Shown: positions 22,855 through 34,700, numbered from the stretch's first letter. The stretch: DNA of 64,000 bases from Trifolium pratense (GCF_020283565.1 NC_060063.1:32140635-32204634), one strand, 5' to 3'. Made by a program: numbers and translations. The notes: generated from the letters alone by a model not told the origin.

Positions 22855-25076
22855 TGTAACGACCCAATTTTCAAATTAATAATTTTTATGTGTTAAAATA
22901 TTTTATTAACGTAGAATTTTAATTAAGTTAATAACTAGAGTTATTTATCGAGTACTTTAGTTATTAAGCGAGTAGAGTGAGTTAATGTGTTATTGGGCCA
23001 AGCCAATTGGGCTTGAGGCCCAATGGGCCTTGTGTGAGGTGTGAGTGGCGCCATTTGGCCATGAGTGAGAGAAGAGAAATTCATTTTCTTTTGTTCTTGT
23101 GTTCTTGAGTTGAGAGAAGAGGAGAGTTGGGAGCTAGGGCAAGAAGAAAAGCTAGAGATCCGAGATCTTCGTCGAGTTTTCTTCGAATCCAGGTATGAGA
23201 GTAGTTTCCTTAATCGTGGGTGACCCGAGGAAGGGGAGAATGTCGATTTCTCCTCACCCGAACTTCCTCCACCCCATTTTCGTTTTAGCTTAGAACGGAT
23301 TTTCTTGATGGAAATCATTCCTAAGGTTCTTAATATGTTTAACATGCTTTTAACATGATTAATGAACGGATTTAATGGTTAAAAACGAGTTTTATAACAG
23401 ATTAAACTCAAGAACTTTGTGTTCTTGAGAGTTTTGATGAAAAAGTGTTCAATCTTTACTTTTTCGATGTTTATGACGTAGATCTGAGAAATGAACTGTC
23501 CTTTTGTGTTTAGATATGCTTATTGCACTTGAATATGAACTTATTTGGAGTTTATAACATGAAAAATGGTTTATGTGAGAGTCTTGAGAGTTTAGAGTTT
23601 GAAATGAGAAATGTAGAAAATTGTTATCTATGAGGTCTGAACCTTTACGTGCAATTTTGACCTCTTTTCGTTGTGAACTGGTTTTAGTGGCCAACATAAA
23701 AGTTGTAGCCCTGTTTGTTAGCTTTCCAACGAGTATATGTGCGTCTCCATTGGACTTTCGTAGCCCAAGTTATGATCGTTGCAATGAGAGGCTGTCCTGC
23801 AGAAATCAGAACCAGTTCATTCTGCAGAGAATTCGCCCCAGGCGAAAATTGGTCAGTGAGAACCAGTCATTCTGCAGTTATTTCGCCCCAGGCGAAATAT
23901 ATTTCGCCCCAGGCGAAAATGTTGCAGTTTTCTCCAGTTTTTCATCTGCGATCTTCCTTTGCATGTAGTTTCGAATCAGTGTCTTATTCTTACATGATTG
24001 TTGATGATTGTTGATGCATATATTGATTGTTAATCATGTATGATGTTGTAAATGACGAATATTAAGGTTTTGTTAATCTTAATAATGACGTATGTTGGAT
24101 AGTGTTCCACATAGTAAATGACGAGCTTTATGCTAAATAATTGTTGGTGAATTCATGAAAAACATATACATGCATTCATGAATTTTGTTGTTGTATATTG
24201 GATATTCCAATAAAGACGGATATCGGATTATATTTATCCGATAAAGACGAATATTAGAGGTGAGATACTCTAATAAAGACGAAACGGTACCACATGCATT
24301 AGATATGTCTAGGGTGACATTGCATGAAGTTGACGCATTAGAATGCATTAGGATATGTGTACATTTATGTGATAAGTGATATGTGACACATACTTGGATA
24401 ATTGTGATAATTGATTGTGTGAGTATTCGATTATATGTCTTTATGTACTTATAATGGAATGGTAGATTGTTGATGGATATGGACGAATGTATGATATATG
24501 CATGATTATAGAAGAAGTGTTTAAGTACCCTTTTACTTGCACTTGTATTTTGATTATGTGATCTAACTCTCATGCTTTGTGTTATGTGCTGGACCGTTGG
24601 GGGTTCAGATTCTCAGGTTGAGGATTCCGATCAGAGTTAGAGGGCGTTGCTCGTGCTTGGTGTAGCACACTTTTTGGTGAGGAGTTAGCGTAGACTACTC
24701 CTTAGATATATGTTATATATATCTTTTTGATGGGTTGTATAGAATTGCTCTGATTAGGTTTTACGGGTCGGGTTATTCGTTTGAATTGTATTAAGCCCGT
24801 GATGGCATATTTAACCTTGCTATTCCTAATCTTTTGGGTTGTAAACATAATATCCTTTGTTGATATGGCCTAGAGCCTAAGGATATTGTGTGAACAATTA
24901 TAACTGTTGTATGATAAGCACTATGATAAGTATCGCTTTTATATTTCCGCTGTGCTAGCATGATTGATTTAAATTATGCCGTGGTTTGTATTATTAACAT
25001 GTGACGCCTAGAATTTTCTTAAGTGTTTTATTTATTTATATTCAATAAATACGCGTTAAGGGGTTTGGGTGTTACA
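22855..25076 (+). repeat. 5' LTR of Tekay-type Gypsy
   Basis: Starts tgtaacgacccaatt and ends gggtgttaca. It carries three GC-rich palindromes at 23832-23918. Open frames of 82-146 codons on both strands recur identically in the other LTR only because the LTR is duplicated. Confidence 0.94.
23832..23918. repeat. Three TTTCGCC-CCA-GGCGAAA hairpins in Tekay LTR
   Basis: Perfect inverted repeats with a CCA loop lie at 23832-23846, 23881-23897 and 23902-23918. The second and third are almost adjacent. They recur in the 3' LTR at about 29976-30062. Short tgcag words lie between them. Confidence 0.85.
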
Positions 25077-25080
25077 ATAG

Positions 25081-25092
25081 TGGTATCAGAGC
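25081..25092 (+). other. Primer binding site, tRNA-iMet
   Basis: TGGTATCAGAGC starts 4 nt after the 5' LTR. Confidence 0.9.
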
Positions 25093-25211
25093 AGGTCGGT
25101 TCATGTGGAACCAATTAGGATTAGCTGCCCATATATTCAACTTGTGTAGAGATAACACTGTTGATATTACCTTTCTAAGTCTGTTCTTGGATTGGTTGGT
25201 TGTTCAGGATC

Positions 25212-26750
25212 ATGGCTGGAAGGGCTAACAATCAGATGGCAGATGCGATAGCTACTTTGACCAACATCGTGGCTAGAGATCATCAACCCGGGAGGGAAGA
25301 TGAGATGAGGTTAGAGAGATTCATGAGGCATAATCCGACACTTTTCACTGGAGGCTATGCTCCAGATGCTGCTGTCAAATGGGTAGAGGAAGTTGAGATT
25401 GTCTTTGAGGCTATGAGGTGTACCGAGGAGAGTAAGTTGACCTTGGGTACTTATGTACTTCGTGAGGAAGCTAACAAGTGGTGGAAGAATGCTAAGCTGA
25501 GGATGGGAATTGGTGGTGTGGTAATCACTTGGGAGATGTTCAAGGGAGAGTTCTTGAGGAAGTACTTTCCGGCTGATATTAGGAACAAGAAAGTGGTGGA
25601 GTTCATGGAACTCAAGCAAGGGAACATGTCTGTGGCAGAGTATTCCGTGAAGTTTGAGGAGTTGTGTGCGTTTAGTCCACACTACAACACCGTGGACGCT
25701 GAGGAGGCTAAGTGTGTCAAGTTCGAAAGTGGGTTGCGCCCAGACATCAAGCATCTTATCGGATTTTCTCAAATCCGAGACTTTGCAACTTTGGTGGATA
25801 AGTGCCGTATTTGTGATGATGATGGAAAGGCCAAGACTAATTACTACAAGGCCATAAGTGACAAGAGAGGAAAAGGTCAAGACCGTGGGAAGCCTTATAG
25901 TGACAAGGGGAAGAAGATTGTTGAGTCTAGTGGTGGAAAGAAGAGAAGTAGCGGTCAGTGCTATAGGTGTGGAGAAGTGGGCCATAAGTCTTATGAATGC
26001 CCAGGGAAAGGAGACAAGTGTTTCAATTGTGGAAAGTGGGGACATAGATCCGATGTTTGTCTAGTGAAGGTGACTTGCTTCAATTGTGGTGAAGAGGGTC
26101 ACAAAAGTCCTATGTGCAAGAAGCCGAAGAAGACTATGGGGAAGGTGTTTGCTTTGAGTGGAGATGATGCGGATCAGGGGGATAATCTCATTAGAGGTAC
26201 GTGTTTTATCTATAACACTCCTTTAATTGCGATTATTGATACGGGAGCAACACATTCTTTTATATCCGTTGATTGCATGAAGCGTCTTAGTATACCTGTG
26301 TCTGAAATGTCTGGTCGTATGGAAATAGAAACTCCTGCTAATGGTTCTGTAACTACCCGTCTAGTATGTCGTGACTGTCCCGTAACCGTGTTTGGTAGAC
26401 ACTTTGGAATGGACCTAGTGTGTATCCAACTTAGTGGAATAGATGTTATCTTTGGTATGAACTGGTTGATATTTAACCGAGTCCATATCAATTGTTGCGA
26501 GAAGACCGTTGTATTTCCTAAACCGGAGGAGAGTTTGCATTTGATGAGTAGGAAGGAAGTAGTAGAGTCGTTGAAGGAACCTGTAGAGGTGTATGCGTTG
26601 TTTGCATCCTTGAAGATGGAAGGTGAAGTTAAGGTGGAAGAGTTACCGGTTGTTTGTGAATTTCCCGATGTATTTCCGGAAGACGTGTCAGATGTACCGC
26701 CGAAGAGAAGAAGTTGTATGCCAAATTGTCGAAGTGTGAATTCTGGTTGA
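25212..26750 (+). pseudogene. Tekay Gag-protease, truncated before RT
   Basis: The start is the ATG at 25212 (MAGRANNQMADAI). The retrotransposon Gag domain covers roughly residues 50-190 (WVEEVEIVFEAM; ANKWWKNAKLRM; FLRKYFPADIRNKKVVEF). Three CCHC zinc knuckles follow (CYRCGEVGHKSYEC, CFNCGKWGHRSDVC, CFNCGEEGHKSPMC), then the aspartic protease with DTGATHSF (near 26240). The frame reaches the linker [17 protein letters not shown] and then breaks off at about 26710. By family comparison roughly 190-200 codons of RT are missing, including the catalytic Asp pair. The last residues before the stop are read out of frame from RT sequence. Confidence 0.9.
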
Positions 26751-29023
26751 AAGAAGTAAGTTTTCTTGGTCATGTGATTTCAAGTGGAGGAATAGCGGTT
26801 GACCCAGCAAAAGTTGATGCCGTATTGCAATGGGGAATGCCAGAGTCTGTTTTTGAGATAAGAAGTTTTCTTGGATTGGCTGGTTATTATAGAAGGTTCA
26901 TTGAAGGATTTTCGAAGTTGGCTTTGCCTTTGACGCAGTTGACTCGGAAGGATCAAGCGTTTGTTTGGGATGTGAAGTGTGAAGAAAGTTTTCAAGAGCT
27001 TAAGAAGAGGTTGACTACCGCGCCTGTGTTGATTTTACCGGATGCTAAGGAATCTTTCGTCGTGTATTGTGATGCTTCGAAGATGGGACTAGGAGGTGTG
27101 CTTATGCAGAAACGTCAAGTTGTAGCGTATGCGTCGAGACAACTGAGGGTTCACGAGAGGAACTATCCGACACACGATCTTGAGTTAGCCGCAGTTGTGT
27201 TTTCATTGAAAGTATGGAGGCATTATTTGTATGGATCGAAGTTTGAAGTCTTTAGTGATCACAAGAGTTTGAAGTATCTATTCGATCAGAAGGAGTTGAA
27301 TATGAGACAAAGAAGATGGCTCGAATTTTTGAAGGACTATGACTTTGATTTGAGTTATCACCCCGGAAAAGCTAATGTGGTAGCCGATGCATTGAGTAGG
27401 AAATCGTTGCACATGTCATCACTAATGGTGAAGGAGTTAGAGTTGATTGAAGAATTCCGAGACTTGAGTCTAGTATGTGAAGTGACTCCTAAGAGTGTTA
27501 AATTGGGAATGTTGAAGTTGACGAACCCTTTTCTAGAAAATATCAAAGAATGTCAAAAGACGGATAAGAAGTTAATGGAGAAGTTGGCAATAGTAGTTGA
27601 GGAAGGAAAAGAAGCTAATTTCAAAGTTGACGAGAATGGAGTTGTGAGATTTCATGGAAGAGTGTGTGTGCCCGATGTGCCCGAGATGAAGAAGATGATT
27701 TTGGAAGAAGGTCATAGGAGTGGAATGAGTATTCACCCGGGAGTAACCAAGATGTATCAAGATTTGAAGAAGTTATTTTGGTGGCCAGGAATGAAGAGGC
27801 AAATTTCTGAGTTTGTTTATGCTTGCCTAGTGTGTCAGAAGTCGAAGATTGAACATCAGAAACCGTCTGGTTTGTTGCAACCTTTGTTTATCCCGGAATG
27901 GAAATGGGATAGTATTGCGATGGATTTTGTGGGAGGTTTACCCAAGACTACTAAAGGTTATGAAGTGATTTGGGTGGTGGTAGATCGTTTGACGAAGTGT
28001 GCGCATTTTATTGCTATTAAGAAAGGTACCTTGGTGCCTAAGTTGGCCGAGATTTATGTGGAGCAAATTGTGAAGTTGCATGGTATTCCGTCGAGTATTG
28101 TTTCGGATCGAGATCCGAGGTTTACTTCGAGATTTTGGGAAAGTTTACAAGAGGCTTTAGGGACTAAGTTGAGGTTGAGTTCGGCTTATCATCCTCAAAC
28201 GGATGGCCAATCGGAAAGGACGATACAATCTTTGGAAGATTTGTTGAGAGCTTGTGTTTTGGAGCAAGGAGTAAGTTGGGATTCGTGTTTGCCGTTGATC
28301 GAGTTCACGTACAACAATAGTTTTCATTCGAGTATTGGAATGGCACCTTTTGAGGCTTTGTATGGAAGGAGGTGTAGAACACCGCTTTGTTGGTTTGAAT
28401 CCGGAGAGAGTATGATTCTTGGTCCGGAGATTGTGCAAGAGACTACGGAAAAGATTAGAATGATTAGAGAGAAGATGAAAGCGTCTCAGAGTCGTCAAAA
28501 GAGTTATCATGACAAGAGGAGGAAGGACATTGAATTTCAAGAAGGTGATCATGTTTTCTTAAGAGTTACATCGACTACCGGAATTGGACGTGCTTTGAAG
28601 TCGAGGAAGTTGACGTCGAAGTTTATTGGTCCTTATCAGATTTTGAAAAGAGTGGGGAAAGTGGCGAATAGGATTGCTTTACCGCCATCATTGGCGAATT
28701 TGCACGATGTGTTTCACGTGTCACAATTGAGGAAGTATGTAAGAGATCCGTCACATGTGATTGAATCGGATGATGTTCAAGTGAGGGATGACTTAACGGT
28801 CGAGACTGTGCCTTTGAGGATTGAAGGTAGAGAAGTAAAGAGGTTGAGAAACAAGGATATCGCCTCGGTGAAGGTGGTATGGGGAGGACCCGCTGGTGAG
28901 AATGCGACTTGGGAATTGGAGAGCAAGATGATGAGTTCGTATCCAGAGTTATTTCCAGGTAATTTTCGAGGGCGAAAATTCTTTAAGGAGGGTAGAGTTG
29001 TAACGACCCAATTTTCAAATTAA
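26712..29023 (+). pseudogene. Tekay Pol C-terminal part: RT end, RNase H, integrase, chromodomain
   Basis: It begins inside RT ([12 protein letters not shown]), with no start codon of its own (an in-frame ttg) and in a different frame from the upstream gag. In order: RT connection ([16 protein letters not shown]), RNase H ([17 protein letters not shown]), integrase zinc finger (HPGVTK ... CLVCQKSK), integrase core with D (MDFVGGLP), D (SDRDPRF) and E ([10 protein letters not shown]), and a chromodomain-like end ([17 protein letters not shown]). The ORF runs 9 codons into the 3' LTR. Without catalytic RT this copy cannot replicate by itself. Confidence 0.9.
28985..28998 (+). other. Polypurine tract before Tekay 3' LTR
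   Basis: aaggagggtagagt ends exactly at the start of the 3' LTR, the expected place for the plus-strand primer. It overlaps the end of the pol frame. Confidence 0.8.
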
Positions 29024-31220
29024 TAATTTTTATGTGTTAAAATATTTTATTAACGTAGAATTTTAATTAAGTTAATAACTAGAGTTATTTATCGAGTACT
29101 TTAGTTATTAAGCGAGTAGAGTGAGTTAATGTGTTATTGGGCCAAGCCAATTGGGCTTGAGGCCCAATGGGCCTTGTGTGAGGTGTGAGTAGCGCCATTT
29201 GGCCATGAGTGAGAGAAGAGAAATTCATTTTCTTTTGTTCTTGTGTTCTTGAGTTGAGAGAAGAGGAGAGTTGGGAGCTAGGGCAAGAAGAAAAGCTAGA
29301 GATCCGAGATCTTCGTCGAGTTTTCTTCGAATCCAGGTATGAGAGTAGTTTCCTTAATCGTGGGTGACCCGAGGAAGGGGAGAATGTCGATTTCTCCTCA
29401 CCCGAACTTCCTCCACCCCATTTTCGTTTTAGCTTAGAACGGATTTTCTTGATGGAAATCGTTCCTAAGGTTCTTAATATGTTTAACATGCTTTTAACAT
29501 GATTAATGAACGGATTTAATGGTTAAAAACGAGTTTTATAACAGATTAAACTCAAGAACTTTGTGTTCTTGAGAGTTTTGATGAAAAAGTGTTCAATCTT
29601 TACTTTTTCGATGTTTATGACGTAGATCTGAGAAATGAACTGTCCTTTTGTGTTTAGATATGCTTATTGCACTTGAATATGAACTTATTTGGAGTTTATA
29701 ACATGAAAAATGGTTTATGTGAGAGTCTTGAGAGTTTAGAGTTTGAAATGAGAAATGTAGAAAATTGTTATCTATGAGGTCTGAACCTTTACGTGCAATT
29801 TTGACCTCTTTTCGTTGTGAACTGGTTTTAGTGGCCAACATAAAAGTTGTAGCCCTGTTTGTTAGCTTTCCAACGAGTATATGTGCGTCTCCATTGGACT
29901 TTCGTAGCCCAAGTTATGATCGTTGCAATGAGAGGCTGTCCTGCAGAAATCAGAACCAGTTCATTCTGCAGAGAATTCGCCCCAGGCGAAAATTGGTCAG
30001 TGAGAACCAGTCATTCTGCAGTTATTTCGCCCCAGGCGAAATATATTTCGCCCCAGGCGAAAATGTTGCAGTTTTCTCCAGTTTTTCATCTGCGATCTTC
30101 CTTTGCATGTAGTTTCGAATCAGTGTCTTATTCTTACATGATTGTTGATGATTGTTGATGCATATATTGATTGTTAATCATGTATGATGTTGTAAATGAC
30201 GAATATTAAGGTTTTGTTAATCTTAATAATGACGTATGTTGGATAGTGTTCCACATAGTAAATGACGAGCTTTATGCTAAATAATTGTTGGTGAATTCAT
30301 GAAAAACATATACATGCATTCATGAATTTTGTTGTTGTATATTGGATATTCCAATAAAGACGGATATCGGATTATATTTATCCGATAAAGACGAATATTA
30401 GAGGTGAGATACTCTAATAAAGACGAAACGGTACCACATGCATTAGATATGTCTAGGGTGACATTGCATGAAGTTGACGCATTAGAATGCATTAGGATAT
30501 GTGTACATTTATGTGATAAGTGATATGTGACACATACTTGGATAATTGTGATAATTGATTGTGTGAGTATTCGATTATATGTCTTTATGTACTTATAATG
30601 GAATGGTAGATTGTTGATGGATATGGACGAATGTATGATATATGCATGATTATAGAAGAAGTGTTTAAGTACCCTTTTACTTGCACTTGTATTTTGATTA
30701 TGTGATCTAACTCTCATGCTTTGTGTTATGTGCTGGACCGTTGGGGGTTCAGATTCTCAGGTTGAGGATTCCGATCAGAGTTAGAGGGCGTTGCTCGTGC
30801 TTGGTGTAGCACACTTTTTGGTGAGGAGTTAGCGTAGACTACTCCTTAGATATATGTTATATATATCTTTTTGATGGGTTGTATAGAATTGCTCTGATTA
30901 GGTTTTACGGGTCGGGTTATTCGTTTGAATTGTATTAAGCCCGTGATGGCATATTTAACCTTGCTATTCCTAATCTTTTGGGTTGTAAACATAATATCCT
31001 TTGTTGATATGGCCTAGAGCCTAAGGATATTGTGTGAACAATTATAACTGTTGTATGATAAGCACTATGATAAGTATCGCTTTTATATTTCCGCTGTGCT
31101 AGCATGATTGATTTAAATTATGCCGTGGTTTGTATTATTAACATGTGACGCCTAGAATTTTCTTAAGTGTTTTATTTATTTATATTCAATAAATACGCGT
31201 TAAGGGGTTTGGGTGTTACA
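28999..31220 (+). repeat. 3' LTR of Tekay-type Gypsy
   Basis: 2222 bp, two differences from 22855-25076. It is followed by the second ttttg. Confidence 0.94.
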
Positions 31221-31225
31221 TTTTG

Positions 31226-32341
31226 CAAGAAAACAGGAAAAATTGCAGGAAATGGATGATTTTCACTACGCTGGGGGCGTAGCCCATCACGCGCCGCGTG
31301 ATGGAGATCACAGGGAGCCAAGTTTTTCACCGTTATCACGCGCGGCGTGATACCTGACCACGCGCGGCGTGAAGCCTTGTTCAAAAAGAAGATTGCTCTC
31401 TGACTTGATCACGCGCCGCGTGATACCGTTATCACGCGCGGCGTAGTTGATGGATCTGCAACCACGCGCAGCGTGATAGATCTGGCGCGCGGCGTGGTTG
31501 CGTTCAGTATATATGGTTTCTGCATAATTCTGTTAGGGGGTTGGAAAATTCTGCAATTTTGATCTACATTCTGGGTTTGGAAACTTCAAGATTGGGATTG
31601 AAGACTCTAGAGGATAGCTCCAAGCACATCGATAGCATGGATTCACAAGCCATGACGTTGAAGCTAGGACGCGAACGAAGGGCGATGAGGAGCTAAGCTT
31701 CTTTGGAGGTAGGATCTAGGATAGCTTAGGATGTAGATGAATCTCATGTAATCTACTTAATTGTAAGGATTTACTCTGTAACAGTGTTTACTTAATGCAA
31801 TTCATCTCTTAATGCTTTATGATCCTTCATTAGTGTTGTAATGATTTCGAGTTAAGTCACGTGCGAGAGTATTGATTTAATTTCTGAACTGAATTGCATT
31901 GAGCACTCGAGTGTTTCCGGTCGAGAGATTGAGACATAGAGTGTAGCGAACGATTGACGCGCTTTAAATTCATTCGTTGTAGGTAGCTTCCGCCCGAGAG
32001 ATCGGGGGAGTATCGACAACGAATAGAGTGGATTTTGACAAGAGATTGCGATTCACTAATTTGTCGATCTAGTTGTGAACACTTGAGTAGATTCCTATGA
32101 TATAGTAGATTGCATGTGGTTTAGCTATAGACTAGGCGATTCCGATGATTCTACCTCGTTTTTCCACTTATTACAAAGCACGTTTTTCTACCAATTAATC
32201 ACCCAAACAAACCCCCAATTTATGTGTATTTTTTGTATAATGTTTATGAACACTATTAGACTCGTTTAATCACACAATCCCTGTGGATCGATATTTTTAT
32301 TACTACGTGGTATTTCGTTCACTTGCGAAAATTATCCATCA
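31226..32341 (+). repeat. 3' LTR of Athila-like element, remaining 1116 bp
   Basis: Continues 22854 and matches 8626-9741. In all six differences found (ggc/agc, ccag/ctag, tggg/tagg, tgct/tact, tcgtc/tcatc, tcgct/tcgtt) this copy has the A or T. It ends tccatca, followed by atagt. Confidence 0.93.
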
Positions 32342-32346
32342 ATAGT

Positions 32347-32569
32347 CTCTATGTTTTATTATTATCCCAATTCATAATAAAACTCGACTACGGATACTTT
32401 AAGAATAGTTAAATGGATTCAACTATTCTAGGGACTTTATCATTTTGGACATACAAACATAATAAAGAAATGCCTTTTTATATATATTAAATATATATAT
32501 ATAAATCAAAGTCATCATACAAAAGACGATTCTATCAAAATAGATTGGCTTTTAGGGCTTACTCCAACA
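32347..32569 (-). repeat. Copia LTR, outer portion (partner of 7345-8505)
   Basis: The minus strand starts TGTTGGAGTAAGCCCTAAAA at 32569. An AT-rich stretch (32476-32505) follows. It cuts the gag frame to its right. Confidence 0.65.
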
Positions 32570-33008
32570 AATTCTTCACCTGGTTGGTGTGAGTCACCAA
32601 ACATGTGAAATAATCTGCAACTGTCTCATCACACTTCATCTCCAACAGTTCATATTGTCTTTTCAAGGCTTGCAATTTCACTTTCTTGACCTTTTCATCA
32701 CCACCATAGCTCTTCTGCAAGGTGTCCCAAGCCTCCTTGGAAGTTGTGAAATCTGCAATTTTCTCAAACACCTTGGCATCAACACATTGATGAATTAGAA
32801 ATAGTGCCTTGCTATCTTTCTTACGTGTCTCTCTAAATGTTGTTCTCTGTTGTGCTGTTGCAATGGCTGATAATGGATCAAGAACTGTATTCACTTGTTC
32901 ATCCACTTCTTGAACAATGAATATCACATTCATCTGTTTGACCCATGTATCCCAATTCTTTCCATCAAGAATGGGCAAATTCACATGGAAACTGCTTTTC
33001 CCAACCAT
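32570..33008 (-). pseudogene. Copia Gag, cut off by an LTR insertion
   Basis: The ATG at 33008 opens a minus-strand frame with Copia Gag features: LDGKNWDTWVKQM, KDSKALFLIHQCVDAKVF, SKEAWDTLQKSYGGDEKVKK and VKLQALKRQYELLEM. About 146 residues remain. The frame runs into the end of the neighbouring LTR (TGTTGGAG) at VKN. The zinc knuckle and all of pol are absent. PBS and LTR lie just upstream, so this is the 5' end of an older minus-strand Copia that the split LTR entered. Confidence 0.85.
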
Positions 33009-33080
33009 GATTGAATCACCGCAACCTTTAATTCTCTTTCTTGGTGAAAGATCTGAATCAAAATCCCTTGGATCGTGAAA

Positions 33081-33092
33081 GCTCTGATTCCA
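33081..33092 (-). other. Primer binding site, tRNA-iMet-like
   Basis: The minus strand reads TGGAATCAGAGC, one base from the usual site, 3 nt from the presumed LTR end. Confidence 0.75.
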
Positions 33093-33095
33093 CTT

Positions 33096-33454
33096 TGTTG
33101 GGGAATTAATCTCAAAACAAAGAACACAAAATAATGAAAGATGAATGAAGAATGAAATATTAGAGAAGAGGATGAATTGAATAAGCAGAAATTGAATAAA
33201 GGAAAAGTAAAATTTTATTCTTCCACAAAGGGCCTTATTTGTTTATATACAATATGTTGTTACTTCAAATGCAAGTAATTGCATAACTACCAAGGACAAA
33301 CAAAAATAACAGAAAATACAACTGTACAAACTACTAACTAACTAATGTGCAACTGCACTCAACAACTAGCAACTAATAGCTAACTGCCTCCTAACTGTCA
33401 TAGCAGAGCAGCTGGACAGATGCTACAACATCTGGTATAACATCAAGAATAACA
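33096..33454 (-). repeat. 5' LTR of the truncated Copia
   Basis: The inner end on the minus strand is CCCCAACA, next to the PBS. The outer end is placed at TGTTATTCTTGATG (33454) because it starts TG; no second LTR is available to confirm it. A TATA-like sequence (gtatataaac) is on the minus strand near 33245. Confidence 0.55.
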
Positions 33455-34389
33455 GAGTTTGAATTATAAAACTAATATCTGCTACAGGATCCTCAACCAT
33501 TAGATCAGTTGAATGGCAGATATATAAGATCCAAAGAAAAACATTAGCCCTAAATGTTTTCCTTTCCATTTTATCGGACTTTTTCAGATTTGTCTGACTC
33601 ATTCACAGCCACGGCACCGCAATGCTCATTTCAATGCATCGTTCATCTTATTAATCAATAATCAGCTAAATAATTTTTTGACCAAATTGTATTCACCTTT
33701 TACAAATTGTCTTGATAAATAAACACGAGTGTATTGTAAAATAGTTTTCTAAACCCTTTAAGAAAGACAGTTTTCTAAATGAAAAATTATGTGTCCATCA
33801 AAAGAATAGAGTTTTTTTTTTTTTTTTTTCGCGCCCCAATTTTTCCAATTTTATCCCCTTTCTACATAGGTAGTGAAGTCAGTTCACACCTTAAGTAGCG
33901 AATCACACTTTTCTTAATCTAATCCCAACTTTTGCAACTGTCACGTCCCCGGATGAATTAACACTCTAGTTTGAAAAGGAGCCACTTAATCTATGAAATC
34001 CCTTCAACTAGGTCGCATTTTAAAATGTGAAGCCCTACCGTATATAACACAAGCCCCACCACATTCCCCTTCCACATCCCCAAAATTCGAAAAAATCATC
34101 ATATCCAACTTTTTTTTTGCACATTTGTGATCGAAATCATCTTATAAGTAAATATTTAAGACAACAAACAAGAGGTTAGTGCACATTTGCTCGAATCTAC
34201 ATTTGTATTTGCGTTTTTTTTTTTCTTTTCATTTTGTGTTGTTAGTTGGTTAAGTAGCGAACCACCTGTTAAGGTGGTTGGTAGTCAACTACCAAACCAT
34301 ACTGATTCTAATGCTTGGATGAATTTTTTGTTGAATCTGTATTTTATATTTGTTATGCATGTTTTTTTAACTTGTGTATTTTTATTGTG
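33455..34389. other. Non-coding stretch with two small hairpins
   Basis: No coding frame is convincing. There is a T run at 33812-33829, a TATA-like gtatataacac near 34030, and two adjacent perfect inverted repeats, AACCACC/GGTGGTT (34260-34279) and GGTAGT/ACTACC (34280-34293). It may be the leader of the fragment that follows. Confidence 0.4.
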
Positions 34390-34700
34390 TACCCATGGAT
34401 AAGTTAAGTAAAGTAATGAGTCGGTTTGAGAGGGAAGAGAGGTGAAACGACCATTGCCTCTTCTAGGAGAGAAAGGGCGGCAAAAGCTCGTGTTGAGCGT
34501 GAATCTTGGTAGGTTGAGCCCTTGGAGGTAGAGGAGCCAAATGAGGAGGAGTAGGAAGATGAAGAGATGCATGAGGCTCGACGTTAGCCTTTTCATAATA
34601 CATTTGAGGGTCAGCCAAAGCTTGACGAATTTCCAGGAGGCCCATCTGATAAGTCTGTACTGACTGACTGTGGCCTCCATATTTCTAGATGTGTATACAT
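34390..34700 (+). pseudogene. Plant-mobile-domain-like fragment, decayed
   Basis: Reading plus-strand frames through stops gives a basic stretch (SRRERAAKARVERES), an acidic stretch, then FEGQPKLDEFPGGPSDKSVL and a continuation like DCGLHISRC. The pattern FPGGP-D-S-L-T-Y-DHVA is typical of the N-terminal part of plant mobile domain / MAIN-like proteins, found both in transposons and in host genes. At least three stops interrupt it. Only this short region is recognisable, so assignment is tentative. Confidence 0.4.

Larger units (their letters stand above)
22855..31220 (+). mobile_element. Tekay-type chromoviral Gypsy, very young, RT-deleted
   Basis: It is 8,366 bp with two LTRs of 2222 bp and TSD ttttg (22850-22854, 31221-31225). 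Only two LTR differences were found by eye: g/a near 23048 in gtgagtggcgcc, and a/g near 23314 in gaaatcattcc. Gag and protease are followed directly by the C-terminal part of RT, so the catalytic RT is missing. A chromodomain-like tail follows integrase, typical of chromoviruses of the Tekay/Del clade. A defective copy with near-identical LTRs points to recent mobilisation by an intact relative, or to a very recent deletion. Confidence 0.93.
8506..32341 (+). mobile_element. Non-autonomous Athila-like LTR element carrying two nested elements
   Basis: The 5' LTR is 8506-9741. The 3' LTR is 22735-22854 plus 31226-32341, also 1236 bp in total. The flanking 5-bp duplication is atagt at 8501-8505 and 32342-32346. 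Removing the two inner elements and their duplications leaves about 5.5 kb. It has a tRNA-Asp-type PBS, one gag-derived ORF and no reverse transcriptase, RNase H or integrase, so it depended on another element's enzymes. Six LTR differences were seen by eye (about 0.5%). It is inserted in a minus-strand Copia LTR. Confidence 0.9.

Noticed and set aside
22941..24573. Open frames of 134, 82, 115 and 146 codons in the Tekay LTR, repeated almost unchanged at 29085-30717
   Set aside because: They are duplicated only because the LTR is duplicated; no homology or codon bias supports a protein.
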